A DNA stretch of 64,000 nt from Papiliotrema nemorosa (lineage: Eukaryota > Basidiomycota > Tremellomycetes > Tremellales > Rhynchogastremaceae), in contig JASKOT010000029.1 in the NCBI GenBank assembly GCA_032158125.1, forward strand, positions 164,362 through 228,361. The letters are read 5' to 3'. The number at the start of each line of letters is the position of its first letter. Position 1 is the stretch's first letter. The notes beneath the pieces are model-generated. The model was given only the letters and a program-made list of their open reading frames with translations. It was not told the DNA's origin and made no database searches. This document shows, one piece after another, positions 1 through 9,681 of the stretch. The translations under genes and the position numbers were made by a program.

Positions 1-982
1 TCTGTGGTACACTGTCCTCTGAGGTACTTCTCTCTGTGATCGCCCCTTTGCCGTTTGCTTTGCCTCTCCTGTGGTTGCCTGATCAACCTTTTGACCTTCA
101 GACTCGTACACAAAGTCTCTCCTCTCGACACCCGGAGCTTCATCACCGTATGTATCACTAGGGGGTATATCGGGAATGTTTGGGTCCTGGAAACTACCCT
201 GCGGAGCAGGCGTGATCTGTTCCGACGAGGAACTATCCCCTTGTTCGTTGCCTGAACCGGCTGGCGAGGGTGTATGAGTTGGGGGAGTGGACGGGTGGGG
301 AGTTTCCGAGGGCAATAGCTGAGCGCTGTCATTGTCTTGTGACCCGAGTTGAGGTGAAGCTGAGGACGGAGTGGGTGGAATACCGGTATCTAATTGGGGA
401 TCGACATCCTTGTTGATTCTGGCTTGATGGGTGGAAGACGGCCGACCGGGCCCAGAAGATGAAGACGATTGCCGTGGTGATTCGTTCTCCTCTGGGATGG
501 TAGTGGGGAAGATACTCGAATGGAGGGCTCCCTGCGCGTATCTGACCATGAGCCCTGACGACTCAAACAGCCCATCACACTATAACTCACCGACTGATAA
601 ACATATCCCAATCCTCATCGCTTTCAGGCAGCTGTATAGCCTCTTGAGCAGGTCGATGGCTCATACTGCTTGTACCGTGTGATCTGCCAGGTGGTATGCG
701 AGTCTCGCTCTCGCTCGACGGCGCATGATCTTCGACGACGATATGGCGGCCACCTGGGTCGATGGGACACGCTGCGTTGTCCATCCTCGGGGATCCCATT
801 GCGCGAGGACCGCGAGAGTATGCAAACCCTCCCTCCCTATAGCTGTCGATGAGATCAGGTAGCCCCGAGGCGTGGGTTGTCGAGCAAGAAAAGCAAGAGG
901 AAAAGATGGAAAGGGGCAAATAGTAGGGATTGTAGGAATCCCCCTTTGCACATCCCTTCTCTTCAGGCACGGGAAAATCCAT
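1..982 (-). CDS. hypothetical protein, 3' end outside window
   Basis: Two exons are visible, 591-982 and 1-541. The intron has a GTGAGT donor and a GTCAG acceptor and is phase 2, and the frame stays open to the window edge. The reading starts at an ATG at 980-982, but the first 45 residues are hydrophobic and Cys-rich and may include unspliced or upstream sequence, so the start is uncertain. The rest is low complexity: Ser/Pro/Thr/Gln-rich, with an acidic patch (PESDEDWDMF) just before the intron. No domain is recognised. Its 5' end lies about 200 bp from the 3' end of MCM1, on the same strand. The coding call rests on the clean splice and the long open frame after it. Confidence 0.55.
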
Positions 983-1192
983 TCACCGGTCCAGAACAAC
1001 ATTCCATCCAGATGGTCACATTCGACGATCGCCAGTCTTGGGTATGATACAGCAGAGCAACACATGGGTACTATATGTTCATCATCATCCAAAGCGATCA
1101 AGCATCCTGCCCGGGTATAAGAATATTACATGGATTACAAACTGTCCGACTGTCCGTCATCCCGCCATCGCCAGGCATCCCTCCTATCAACC

Positions 1193-2725
1193 CTACATGC
1201 CCATACCAATACTCCTGCCTTGGCTATCCACCATCATGCGCCTATCTCTGCCATCCTGATACATATGAGGACCCGGTGGCGGGACACCCAGATGACCACC
1301 ATAGGGATGAGGCTGTCCAGGTGAAGATCCGTAATAACCCTGGTGATAATCACCCGGTCCCCCTCCATAGCCAAACGTAGGCGCAGTCGGGCTGGCATGA
1401 TGGTGGTACTCGGGAGGAATGTGGTATCCGCCAGACATGGGCGATGCCAATTGACCAGGCATCATCGTATTGGGTGGTTGATGTGGACTGGATTGTCGGT
1501 GAATATCGGGGATGGAAGGGACGGGCGGGATCAGCTCGGCACCATTGTTTTGATTTGCTGCTGCGGCTTCGGCAGCAGCGACGGCGGCGGCTTTTTTCCC
1601 CTTGCCTGATGGCATTCGCTTCTTGGGTCGAGCAGATACGGGTGTGCCTTGACCAACGGCAGCGGCAGCATCGGCTTGCTGGGAAGAAGGGGCATGATCT
1701 TCGTCCCGCGCTTGGTTCTGAGATGCAGCTTGTGCGGACGCAGCCAGAGCAGCGGAAGCAGATGCCGTCAATTTGTGGGGGCGAATGGCCAGTCCACCAT
1801 TTTTGGCCTTGGTCGCATGCACAGGTCCGGTCAGAGGCAGTCCGTCTGGTCCAAAACCGTCCGGAGCGTTTAGGCAAGCCTGAATGAGATTCTTGCCCTC
1901 GGGTTTTTGGACCAAGGGTTGCAGTTTTGTCGTGGTAAAGGTGTAAACGAGACCCGTTTCGGAGACCACCAACAATAGCACTTGAGTCCCGGTCAAGATG
2001 GACAGCTCGTATGCCTAGGCTTTAGTCGTACACTTGATCATGTCGGGCGAGCACACTAACCTTCTTCATGATACCCGACTTTCGCTTGCTGAAGGTGATA
2101 TGCCGCCTCGACTTGTCGGCGATGTATTCGATTCTAATCTTCCTCCTCCCAGATTCGCCGTCCTTGTCAACATAGGTGAATCCTCCCGGTACATCGGCCT
2201 GATTCCTAGGTCTCTTTGCATGCGGTGTGGCTTCTGGATCTACATCATAAGCATTCAGTCATTTGGCCCAAACTCACCATCATCGTCGTCGTCTTCATCG
2301 TCGAGACCCGTCTCCGCCTGAAACATGTTGTCAATGTCCACGCCAGTGCTTGATGGCGGTTCATGGATCCCATTCGACGTGACAGAGCTAGAAGGATGGG
2401 GAGTGATGGGCGTCGCATTGAGATGATCAATGGCAGAAGCTACATTCAGCTCGAATGTTTCGACCTGCGACTCACCATCCTTGTTGATCATCCCATCATT
2501 CATGGCTTCTCCTTCATCATCCCCGACATGCACTGGGAAGTCGCGCATATCAACACCCACGCCCTCTCCGAAATCGTGCATGATATCCATATCCAGGCCT
2601 CCCTCGCCTGGCGGACCAGCGTTGTTGTTTGTAGATGAAGGGTCGGAGTTGTACTCCATATCGACGCTGACTATTCTAGACGTGTTGGGCAATAGACGAG
2701 GTGTAAAGGGCGATGTATCCGCCAT
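1193..2725 (-). CDS. MCM1: Mcm1/SRF-type MADS-box transcription factor
   Basis: Exons 2278-2725, 2061-2239 and 1193-2014 give 482 residues. The ATG at 2723-2725 is preferred over the TTG just before it. The MADS box begins near residue 180, with GRRKIRIEYIADKSRRHITF followed by SKRKSGIMKK, and crosses the second intron into KAYELSILTGTQVLLLVVSE. The SAM extension follows (VYTFTT, LQPLVQKPEGKNLI). Such factors bind CArG-like sites in the nucleus and work with partners in cell-type, cell-cycle and mating control. The 150-residue N-terminal arm is acidic, with a run of Asp before the first intron. The C-terminal half is Ala-, Gln-, Gly-, Tyr- and His-rich, typical of basidiomycete orthologues. 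The family assignment is very safe; targets are not visible. Confidence 0.95.
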
Positions 2726-3928
2726 CAAGGGTCCCGCGAAGGTACTATAGTTGGAAAGCTCACTGCCTCGATCGAGATGTTAGAGGACAAGAGATCTACT
2801 CAAGATCTGGAGGGTCAGTTTTTCGTGTTAGCCAACGAGAGCTATGCAGGTGGTCCTGGTCGGAGAACAGTACGCCCTTCGCTGTCTGGATGCCATGCGA
2901 CCCCATCTCACTCAGAATACCCCAGCGTGAAGCAAGGTCTGTCGAGACTAAGCAGATGGTGCGCGGGGATGTGAGGTCGACCTCGCTCGCATTTGATTCG
3001 ACGACAGCCAAGCCCCGATACCATCTCTTTCCAACATGCACACGGCTTTGGTACTCTCACCACGGACGAGACATGATGAGCATGCACCAGGTAGTGAAAC
3101 CACCTTTGCCGTTTGGCTGCTGTTGAGACTGATCGACCCTCGACCTGCCCGAAGAGGAGATGTGTTTGTTGACACGCTTGCCTCCTTCCTCTTTTGGGTT
3201 GTATGTACACCCCTTTCCATCGCCGCTCTACCCCGCATCGCTTCCAGCGCGATCCGACACCACATCGCCCGAAATCACCTTGACCAGAAGAAGCAACTCA
3301 CCTCGAGGAGAAAGGATCGAGCGTTGAGAGAGACTCGAGGGTCGATGTTTGTATAGACGGGGCTGGGTGAGCAGATTGAACGATCAGAGGGAAGGAGCGC
3401 GGGGGGTGGGTGGCGAGACGGAGTGTGGTGTGTTTACAGTGGTGTCGCGGTCTGATACCTGATTATTACCAAAAGCGGAAAGAAACATCGGCGCACTTCC
3501 CCGCCACGTCATGCTTTTCCGACCAATGACTCCTGGCGAGTCGCACCTCAGACCGCGAGACGACAGACAAGGCGAGTCACAGACAGCGTCGATGCATGCA
3601 TGAGGCGGCGAGAGGGCGCACCAGTGGCTCATCAGTACGTCGCTGCGAGATGGCTTCGTTGCGTAGAGGGTGTGTTTCGAGGACATGGTCTCGCTTTACC
3701 ACGCAACGAGAGCCAAGGGCGAAACGAGACAAAGCGAGCGATCCTTTAAGCGCCGATCCCTTGCTGTATCCCCTCGTAGCTTCTCGACGTGCGTCGTCGT
3801 GAATGAAGGGAATGGCGCCCTGCGTCTCCAACTCGAGACCCATGTAAGACGCCCAGCATCGCCGTAACCCCGTCACTCTCCCACACCCATTTGCCATTAT
3901 ACAAATCAATCAGACACTCTTTCCCATC
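2726..3928. promoter_or_regulatory. intergenic region upstream of MCM1 and gene A
   Basis: This is a divergent spacer of about 1.2 kb between MCM1 (leftwards) and gene A (rightwards). It holds only short overlapping open frames with no family resemblance and no splice-consistent extension. The MCM1-proximal part is moderately CT/GA-biased, as expected for a leader. No defined operator or terminator is recognised. Confidence 0.4.
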
Positions 3929-4904
3929 ATGACAACAGACAAGTCGACCAATGACAGTATTCAGTGTGAAGTGGACAAAGAAGCAGATATGGAGAGGAGA
4001 CTGTCTCTTTTGGGATCCGACTTGATCTTGTCAAAAACAATCATTCATGGGAGACTTCAAAAGTTGATATCCAAAGCGGGACAGGACATGGGGCACCTGA
4101 ACAGTTACAAGTCACTCATGGTAGACTGTGATTTAGCAAGCCAGCATCCGCTTCCCACTGCTCAACTGCTCCGCGCTACTGTGTCAGACTTCCTATCTGA
4201 GCAACAGTCAAAAATGGACCAAAACAGATTGTCTCCGCATGACAAAATTTGTTTTGACAATTACCACAGGCTTTGGGTAATATTGAATACCAGCAACAAG
4301 GAATTGGATGAAAACACAACGAGGTCCACAAAGAACACCCTTCTTGAAGCAGAGTGCGTCTTCTTGTGTGTCCATTCTGACAGCATAACCACTGACCAGG
4401 TGTAGCTTGTCAGAAACCTGTGACAGCATATTATCAGAAGTAGTAGAGCGTAAGAGAGTCCTCCTTAAAGAACACAAAGCACAACAGACACTTGTATCTT
4501 CAGCCCTGAAAAAGTGGAACAGACTGCAAAATAGTTTCAAAGCGTATTTGTCATTACAAGCACCCTCATTCAGAGAATGGGCTCAAGCACTTTGTCAGAC
4601 CGCCATCTCCCTGGCAATGAGCTATCATTCTCAGGGCTCTGAGTCAAGTCTCAGTCAAGTCCTCAGCAAAGGCCTGAGCTATGATGGTTATGTCTCTATG
4701 GTGACTGGAACAAGTTTGTTACAGTGTTTACGCCAAAGCATTGCGGCCGGTTCCAATACAGCAACAGAGTATCTCAGGGAAGAATCACATACTGCAAAGA
4801 AAGAAGCTGCCAGTGCTTTGGAAAGCCTCAGTCTTTCTGAGAAGACTGTGAATGCCATCATTGGTAACTTGGATGCGGGTACCTATGTATCATATGTGTC
4901 TTGA
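3929..4904 (+). CDS. gene A: helical protein of the phase-2-intron family, 307 aa
   Basis: Exons 3929-4353 and 4406-4904 join through a 52-nt intron (GTGCGT...GTGTAG). The split codon is GA|C and the total is in frame. The product is almost entirely predicted helix: charged heptad-like stretches, few Gly/Pro, no signal peptide and no clear membrane segment. The intron is phase 2, as in B, E, F, G, J, K and L, and the residues after it (LSETCDSILSEV) are helical as in those members. Exon 2 resembles gene C exon 2 around SFREWAQALCQTA (C has SFEYWKTKVVQAS). Codons end in A or T more often than in the housekeeping genes. Function unknown. The inverted-arm element begins about 20 bp after the stop. 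Confidence 0.72.
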
Positions 4905-4929
4905 AGGCCAATTGTCACGTTGCTCCACT

Positions 4930-5225
4930 ACTGATTACCAGCCCAATGCGTGACTAGTTTATCTAGTCTAGAAAGAGAAGGTACTCAACAAGATATGTGA
5001 ACTTAGTTACCAGTAAATAAGTCGGCTAAGTTGCTGAGGGTTGAATGATATTTGTTGAAAGTGAGCAAGGCGGAAGAATTTGGACAAGAATGGCTAGAGC
5101 CCGAGAGAAGCGCGAGCTAGAGATGACAGAGGGCAAGACTACGAGTAGATAACAAGTAGTGATGCAGCAGCACTGTTATAGTGTTGTATTGACTCAATAA
5201 CAAGAAGCTAAAGAAAAGGAATCCA
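4930..5225 (+). repeat. left inverted arm of foldback element
   Basis: This arm pairs with 5682-5985. Similarity runs through most of its length, with small indels: blocks around 4941-4958, 4985-5035, 5100-5150 and 5165-5210 are the easiest to align. It starts about 20 bp downstream of the gene A stop codon. Confidence 0.65.
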
Positions 5226-5681
5226 CCGCCTTCCTTCTAGTACTAATATCTCCCGGGTCATGAGCAAAGAGATCCTTGGCCGTTGAATGATGACAAAGAG
5301 TTGAATGATATTCCACTCAATGCTTTGCCTTTCCTTGGGCTTTTTTGGGGATAATTGGGTCCGCAAGACGAATCATTGAGTAGCCACTAGTTCAGGCAAT
5401 TTTGGCAAAATAGGCAAAGTCATTGAGGCTTCAGTCATATATCCTCAGTCATTGGTGGTAACAGGAAGTCACATCAAGTTAGGCTTCATGACAATGAGGT
5501 AGAGAAGGTGTCATGGTGACCTGTAGACTTTGTTGTGTGGCAGAAAGTCTGTGTGGAGGTAACACAGGTGCCAAGTCAAAGTCCAACATGGAGTTTTAGT
5601 CATAGTAACAAAAGGGATGTGTTGGCATGACCCAGTGCAAGTGCAGGGTCACAACAGATATATTTAGTGCGTGAAAGGAGA

Positions 5682-5985
5682 ATGATTCAGTTCTCTAGCT
5701 TCTTGTTATTGAGTCAATAGAGCACTATAGCAGTGGCCTGGCATCACTGCCCATTTTCTGCTTGTAGTCCTGCTCTCTAATCCTTCTCTTTACTCTAGTT
5801 CTTTTCGGCCTATATTACTCCTGCCACAGTCAACTCATCTACTTTGCGCACCATCATTCAACCTTCAAAGACTTAGTTGATTTAGTTACTGATAACAGGT
5901 GTCTTGTCCATATCTCTTTGAGTACCTTTGCCTCAATGAGCTAGTCACACATTGGGCTAGTGACTAGTGATGAGGATGAGGCTCA
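5682..5985 (-). repeat. right inverted arm of foldback element
   Basis: This is the reverse-complement partner of 4930-5225. Its outer part contains the stop codon (5964-5966) and last few codons of gene B. So either the element supplied that stop after insertion or the element boundary lies a little further in. Confidence 0.65.
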
Positions 5986-6567
5986 TGAAAAGTTGTTGCC
6001 TCATCCCATGTGACATACTGAAGCCCTGATTGAAGCTCGGTTTTGATGCTCTGGATCTCTTCAGGAGTACTTGATACTAATCAGCAGTTTACCTAGGCAA
6101 TACAGATATTCAACTCACATGGCCAGAAAGTACTCTGAAGCGCTATTGGTTGAGAATTGCGCAATGATGTCCAGCTGCGCTAACACCAAATCAAAGATGC
6201 CTCTTGCATCACTTACAACTCCTGCAAATCTTGTCATGAGTTCCTTATGAGTTTGCTCCACCTTCTCCTCATGCGCCTTTGTCATGTGTTGGAGAGGATC
6301 GACACTTTGGTTCTCAGACAAGTCTGCTGTGAGGCAGCTAAACTCTGATGCCACTGTGGCAGTAATGGAGAGACCGACTCTTGCCATGATCATAGACCAT
6401 TTACCAACCTGCTCGTTGGTGGTTGTTGCAGTGGCAAAGATCAGATGCAGACTTTTGACTGCTGCCTTGGGTCCAACAGCTGAGTCAAGGAGACTCCTTG
6501 CTTGCGTAACAATGGTATGGAGATCAGTTCCCACTTTGTCTCTCTTGGATGCTTGTGTGTCACTCAT
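5964..6567 (-). CDS. gene B: helical family protein, 184 aa, C-terminus altered by foldback element
   Basis: Exons 6119-6567 and 5964-6069 are separated by a 49-nt phase-2 intron (GTGAGT...CAAG, split codon AT|T). Exon 1 is helical, with EQVGKWSMIMARV matching the Trp-containing block of D and F, and ends with LDIIAQFS like their last helix. Exon 2 opens with TPEEIQSIKTELQ, close to TMEEVQSIENGLL of E and TQQEIKTIREELL of F. In F a transmembrane tail follows at this point. In B the frame instead runs 15 more residues into the inverted-arm element and stops, so no membrane segment remains. It may still make a soluble protein, or be a decaying copy. Confidence 0.65.
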
Positions 6568-6949
6568 GATTGTGATAATGATGGGTCATGATGGTCCAAT
6601 GTTGATAAGCATTCACCTTCAATGCCATGAGAGTTCTTCACCGCAAAAGGATTTAAGAAGCATAGGAATTATCTTGGCCTTGTATGCTTTCATGTCTGAT
6701 TTCTGTGAACAAATCCAGGGAGGGAATACATAAGCTGGTCAATCCCTTCAGCCTCTTATACTATCAAAAGGCCTTTGAATGAGAAATTTTCTCGCAAGAT
6801 AGATGTGAACTGCAAGTTGCACTAAGGGTTGAGGAGTTATTGGAACTTGTGAGTGTCTGCACCCCCTGTCAGGTGCAAAACACTTCTGTATGTGACTTTT
6901 GGGTGGAAATGATTCAAAGTTCCCTACTTTACTGGTTATTATTTCACCT
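6568..6949. other. gap upstream of gene B, no gene seen
   Basis: This spacer leads into the gene C remnant. Short frames overlap in both directions and none shows a family motif or a clean splice. Confidence 0.3.
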
Positions 6950-7365
6950 TTGCCTTGCCATTTGTCAGTATATCAGGAACTCCCCAGCTTACAATGCCAT
7001 TCTTGAACACAGAAGGACAATGTCATGGGTCAGGAGCCACATCCAAGACTCTTTGAGACAAAGACCTGGCAGAGATCAAGAACAATACCCCAACATACAT
7101 TCCTTTTGCCACACAAATTGGCCACCAAGCTTTGACTGATTGCGGCCAAGACAAAGACACTCTCGAATCATTCAACATGCATGCTGAAACACTTGCAAGA
7201 TGGTCCAAGTTGTCCAACCCAGATGCTGAAAGTGGACTGGTGGGAATGAGACTGGCGCTTTCAGAAATGGGCAAAAGTCTACAAGCTGTCTTTCCACCCT
7301 CTCAGCTGGAAGGGCCACCGTCACCAGCCTCTGCCTTGGCACTTGTCTCAGCAGATCTGCTCTAT
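6950..7365 (+). pseudogene. remnant exon 1 of gene C (helical family)
   Basis: Coding-like sequence is visible from about 7057 to 7355. It contains HAETLARWSKLSNPDAE, which resembles the Trp block of gene F (SSRIARWSQRAS). No in-frame ATG with a clean upstream exon was found: a TGA at 7054-7056 blocks the frame, and the hydrophobic stretch upstream (about 6905-6970) is in another frame. After about 7355 the frame degenerates into sequence adjoining the LTR-like element. The simplest reading is that this is the 5' half of the gene whose second exon is at 7946-8376, separated from it by the insertion. Confidence 0.45.
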
Positions 7366-7498
7366 TGGCTGTGTGTGTTACGGGTCTGTCCCTGGTTGTC
7401 TCGAGTAGACAGGGACAGGCGGATAGTGGCGATTTGGTTGAAGGTTGAGTCGATAATACTCAATAGGTACTTGTGACTTGGTCGACAGTAGATAGTTG

Positions 7499-7853
7499 TG
7501 TTATCCGGCAACAGGGTGAACAAGGTCAAGTTTGGGAAGGAGTGGCGACTTGGAAGGATGACAAGTCAAGAAAGATGATGAGACAGTAGAGGTGGTAACT
7601 GTTAATAATAAGATCCTTGTCAACATTGTTGGCCAAGGCATTGACTTAAATACTTATGGGCTATCACGCTATTGTTCCAACTCGCCGTGAAATCCTTCTG
7701 CAGACAGGCTCCTCAGCGGGCTGCGCTCAGTATCATCCTTCGAGGCTGAGGCTTCTCAGCGGGTTGTACTTAGCGTTTTGATTCGATATAGATGATGACG
7801 CTTGGTGTTGGAGTTTGGCTCTTAGAAGGCTGTGTTATGAAGGATTCATAACA
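7499..7853. mobile_element. possible solo LTR (about 355 bp)
   Basis: The segment begins TGTTATCC and ends TTCATAACA, so it has the TG...CA ends and short inverted TGTTAT/ATAACA termini typical of copia-type LTRs. It is non-coding and contains two diverged copies of a GGCTCCTCAGCGGGCTGCGC-like unit near 7706 and 7748. No clear 5-bp target duplication and no second LTR, integrase or reverse transcriptase were found in the window. It lies between two parts of what appears to be one gene. Confidence 0.45.
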
Positions 7854-7945
7854 GTGTGGTCAATCCACAGACATAACTTCCATGTGAGTATGAGCCTTGT
7901 ATAAGGATTTTCACCATGGACAACCAAATGAGACTCACAATAGGA

Positions 7946-8376
7946 CCATGAGTGTCCTGGCCCACTCAATGCAGATCCATAGGGAGAAAAATGCTGAGAT
8001 GCTCAAGCAACAGGGTGAAGCCTTGAAGGAAGCTTTGAATGAAGCTGAAGGTTTGCTTCACAGCGCAATCTCTGACTTCTCTGGACCAAGCAGCTTTGAA
8101 TACTGGAAGACCAAAGTTGTGCAAGCATCGTTGATACATTCAATTGGCTATTTGTCCGGTACCCCAGCCTGGGCCTCAACCTTTGTCGATGAAGCAGTCA
8201 GCATCAATAAGAGCAGTCTTGGTCTCCTCTCTGCAGCCTGCTGTACTGCAGTTGAAAAAGTTTGTGATCATTGGCTGGAGGGGGAAATCCAAGCAGCAGA
8301 GGACGCTGCAGACAATGAACAGCATTCAGAAGAAGTGAATGAGGTGGATACCGGCGGGCAAGACAATTCACAATAG
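7946..8376 (+). CDS. gene C exon 2: helical family protein fragment, at least 142 aa
   Basis: The open frame from the ATG at 7948 encodes a helical, Glu/Gln-rich segment, then SFEYWKTKVVQAS, which aligns with SFREWAQALCQTA in exon 2 of gene A, and an acidic tail. Just upstream, GTGAGT at about 7886 and ATAG at about 7945 would form a 60-nt phase-2 intron, with the split codon AT|G. That is the position where other members carry their intron. Exon 1 is not in place: only about 30 bp separate the donor from the putative LTR. So this is probably the 3' half of a disrupted gene, or a short gene re-started at 7948. Confidence 0.5.
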
Positions 8377-8520
8377 TCCATAACATGGCAGACCGAAGCA
8401 CAATTCTTGAAAAAGGGTTCAAGCTGAAGGAGAAAGATGATGTGGCTTGGATATATTTGATGTGGCCTGTCTGGATATATGCATTTGTGATGTTTCACTC
8501 TTGGTGAGAATAAAGAAAGG

Positions 8521-8945
8521 GCATCCACAACAAGAAGCTAAAGAAAGGGAATCCACTGCCTTCCTCCTAGTACTTATATATTTCTCGGGTCATGAGCAAA
8601 AGAGGTCCTTGGGCGTTGAATGATGACAAAGAGTTGAACAACATTCCACCTAATGCTCTGCCTTTCCTTGGACTCTTCGGCAATAATCCAATCTGCAGCA
8701 AGAATCATTGAGTAGTCACTGGAGTAGGCGATTTCAGCGAAATAGGCAAAGATGTTAGAGCCTTGGTCATATATCCTCAGTCATTGGAGGCAAAAGTAAA
8801 TTGTGTCAAGCTAGCCTTCATGACAAGAGTCATTGAGTAGCCACAAAGAGGCAAAGTTGTTGTGAGTTTGGTGATATATCCTCACTCATTAGTAGGTCAG
8901 TGGAAAAATGTATGTTGCGTCATGAGCTAGCCTTCATGACAGACA
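8521..8945 (+). repeat. degenerate direct repeats shared with the foldback element interior
   Basis: About 8530-8825 is a diverged direct copy of about 5209-5500. Shared anchors are ACAAGAAGCTAAAGAAA, GGGTCATGAGCAAA, GTTGAATGATGACAAAGAG and CATATATCCTCAGTCATTGG. A shorter third copy of the TCATTGAGTAG...CTTCATGAC module follows at about 8823-8943. No inverted right arm is present here, so this looks like a truncated or internally deleted relative. Confidence 0.6.
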
Positions 8946-9172
8946 GCTGCACGGTCCGTTTTGCATTATAGCACCCCAGACTTGAGGGATATGGGTCTGA
9001 TTGGCTAGGCTGTAGCTGTACGGCAGGGTTGTGGGAGCTTTGAGCTGAGCCTAACATGTATTTATGTGTATGTACACCATGTCATGGGTTGAAAAGCGTG
9101 GATCCAGAGAGATATGCACATCGATTACCCTAGAAGGGTGTGCACAGTGTAAAGGGCGGAGTGCGCATAGAA

Positions 9173-9514
9173 CTATTTCTTGATGAACGTGTTGAAATCC
9201 CATTCCTCGACGTAATTATACCTCGCCAAGACTTCAAGATGCTTAAGTCTGCCTGTCCAGCGACGCCAAACGCCCCGTCGTGGTCAATCATCAAGTTGCG
9301 TCTGTACCTTGGACAACAGCTAGTGTCGCTTTCCTCCTCACCTCTGTCACTGTCGGAGGTGTTCATCGGACTTTGTCTACCCGATCGCACGTGCGAGGGG
9401 GTCACGGACAAATGTCCTCGCCCAAGTATGACGCTCTTTGTAGAGGGAACCTCCTCCTCCTTCTCTTTAGCGCAACTCGAGGTTGGGTTGATATGAGGCG
9501 GGTCGACTCACCAT
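9173..9514 (-). CDS. small hypothetical protein, 77 aa, three exons
   Basis: Exons 9512-9514 (the ATG alone), 9308-9462 and 9173-9248 splice to an exact 78-codon frame. Introns are GTGAGT...AAAGAG and GTACAG...GGCAG. The product is Ser/Glu-rich in the middle (GEEESDTSCCP) and ends in a compact helical segment (LKHLEVLARYNYVEEWDFNT). No family is recognised. The C-terminal segment reads like real protein while the flanking frames do not, which is the main support. The start depends on a three-nucleotide first exon and is therefore tentative. It is divergent from the PhoD gene, about 170 bp away. Confidence 0.5.
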
Positions 9515-9681
9515 GTGACTGATTGCAATCCTCACGAACGTTGATGGGCGTCTCTTGATCTTTGGCCAATGGGATGACGCCCGAGTGTCAACCTTGCATC
9601 GACATGGTCGATGTCACACTGTCTTTAACATATATACCTCTCGCTCGCTCAAGTCCTCCTCTCAAGTCAACCCACATTGCC

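Larger units (their letters stand above)
4925..5985. mobile_element. foldback/TIR-type non-autonomous element with ~300-bp arms
   Basis: The sequence at about 4930-5225 is, with mismatches and small gaps, the reverse complement of about 5682-5980. Clear anchor pairs are TTGACTCAATAACAAGAAGC near 5199 against GCTTCTTGTTATTGAGTCAA near 5698, and CAGCCCAATGCGTGACTAG near 4941 against CTAGTCACACATTGGGCTAG near 5941. The interior of about 450 bp has no open frame. Long diverged inverted arms around a non-coding core fit a foldback element or MITE moved by a transposase encoded elsewhere. The outer edges are blurred and no target-site duplication could be fixed. The right arm reaches into the 3' end of gene B. 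Confidence 0.7.

Noticed and set aside
3384..3909. Minus-strand open frames between MCM1 and gene A
   Set aside because: Two overlapping frames, Cys/Ser/Arg-rich, with no splice partner or family motif. They look like chance frames in a GC-rich spacer.
7499..7853. Complete LTR retrotransposon
   Set aside because: Only one LTR-like unit is seen. No reverse transcriptase, integrase or gag-like frame occurs nearby.
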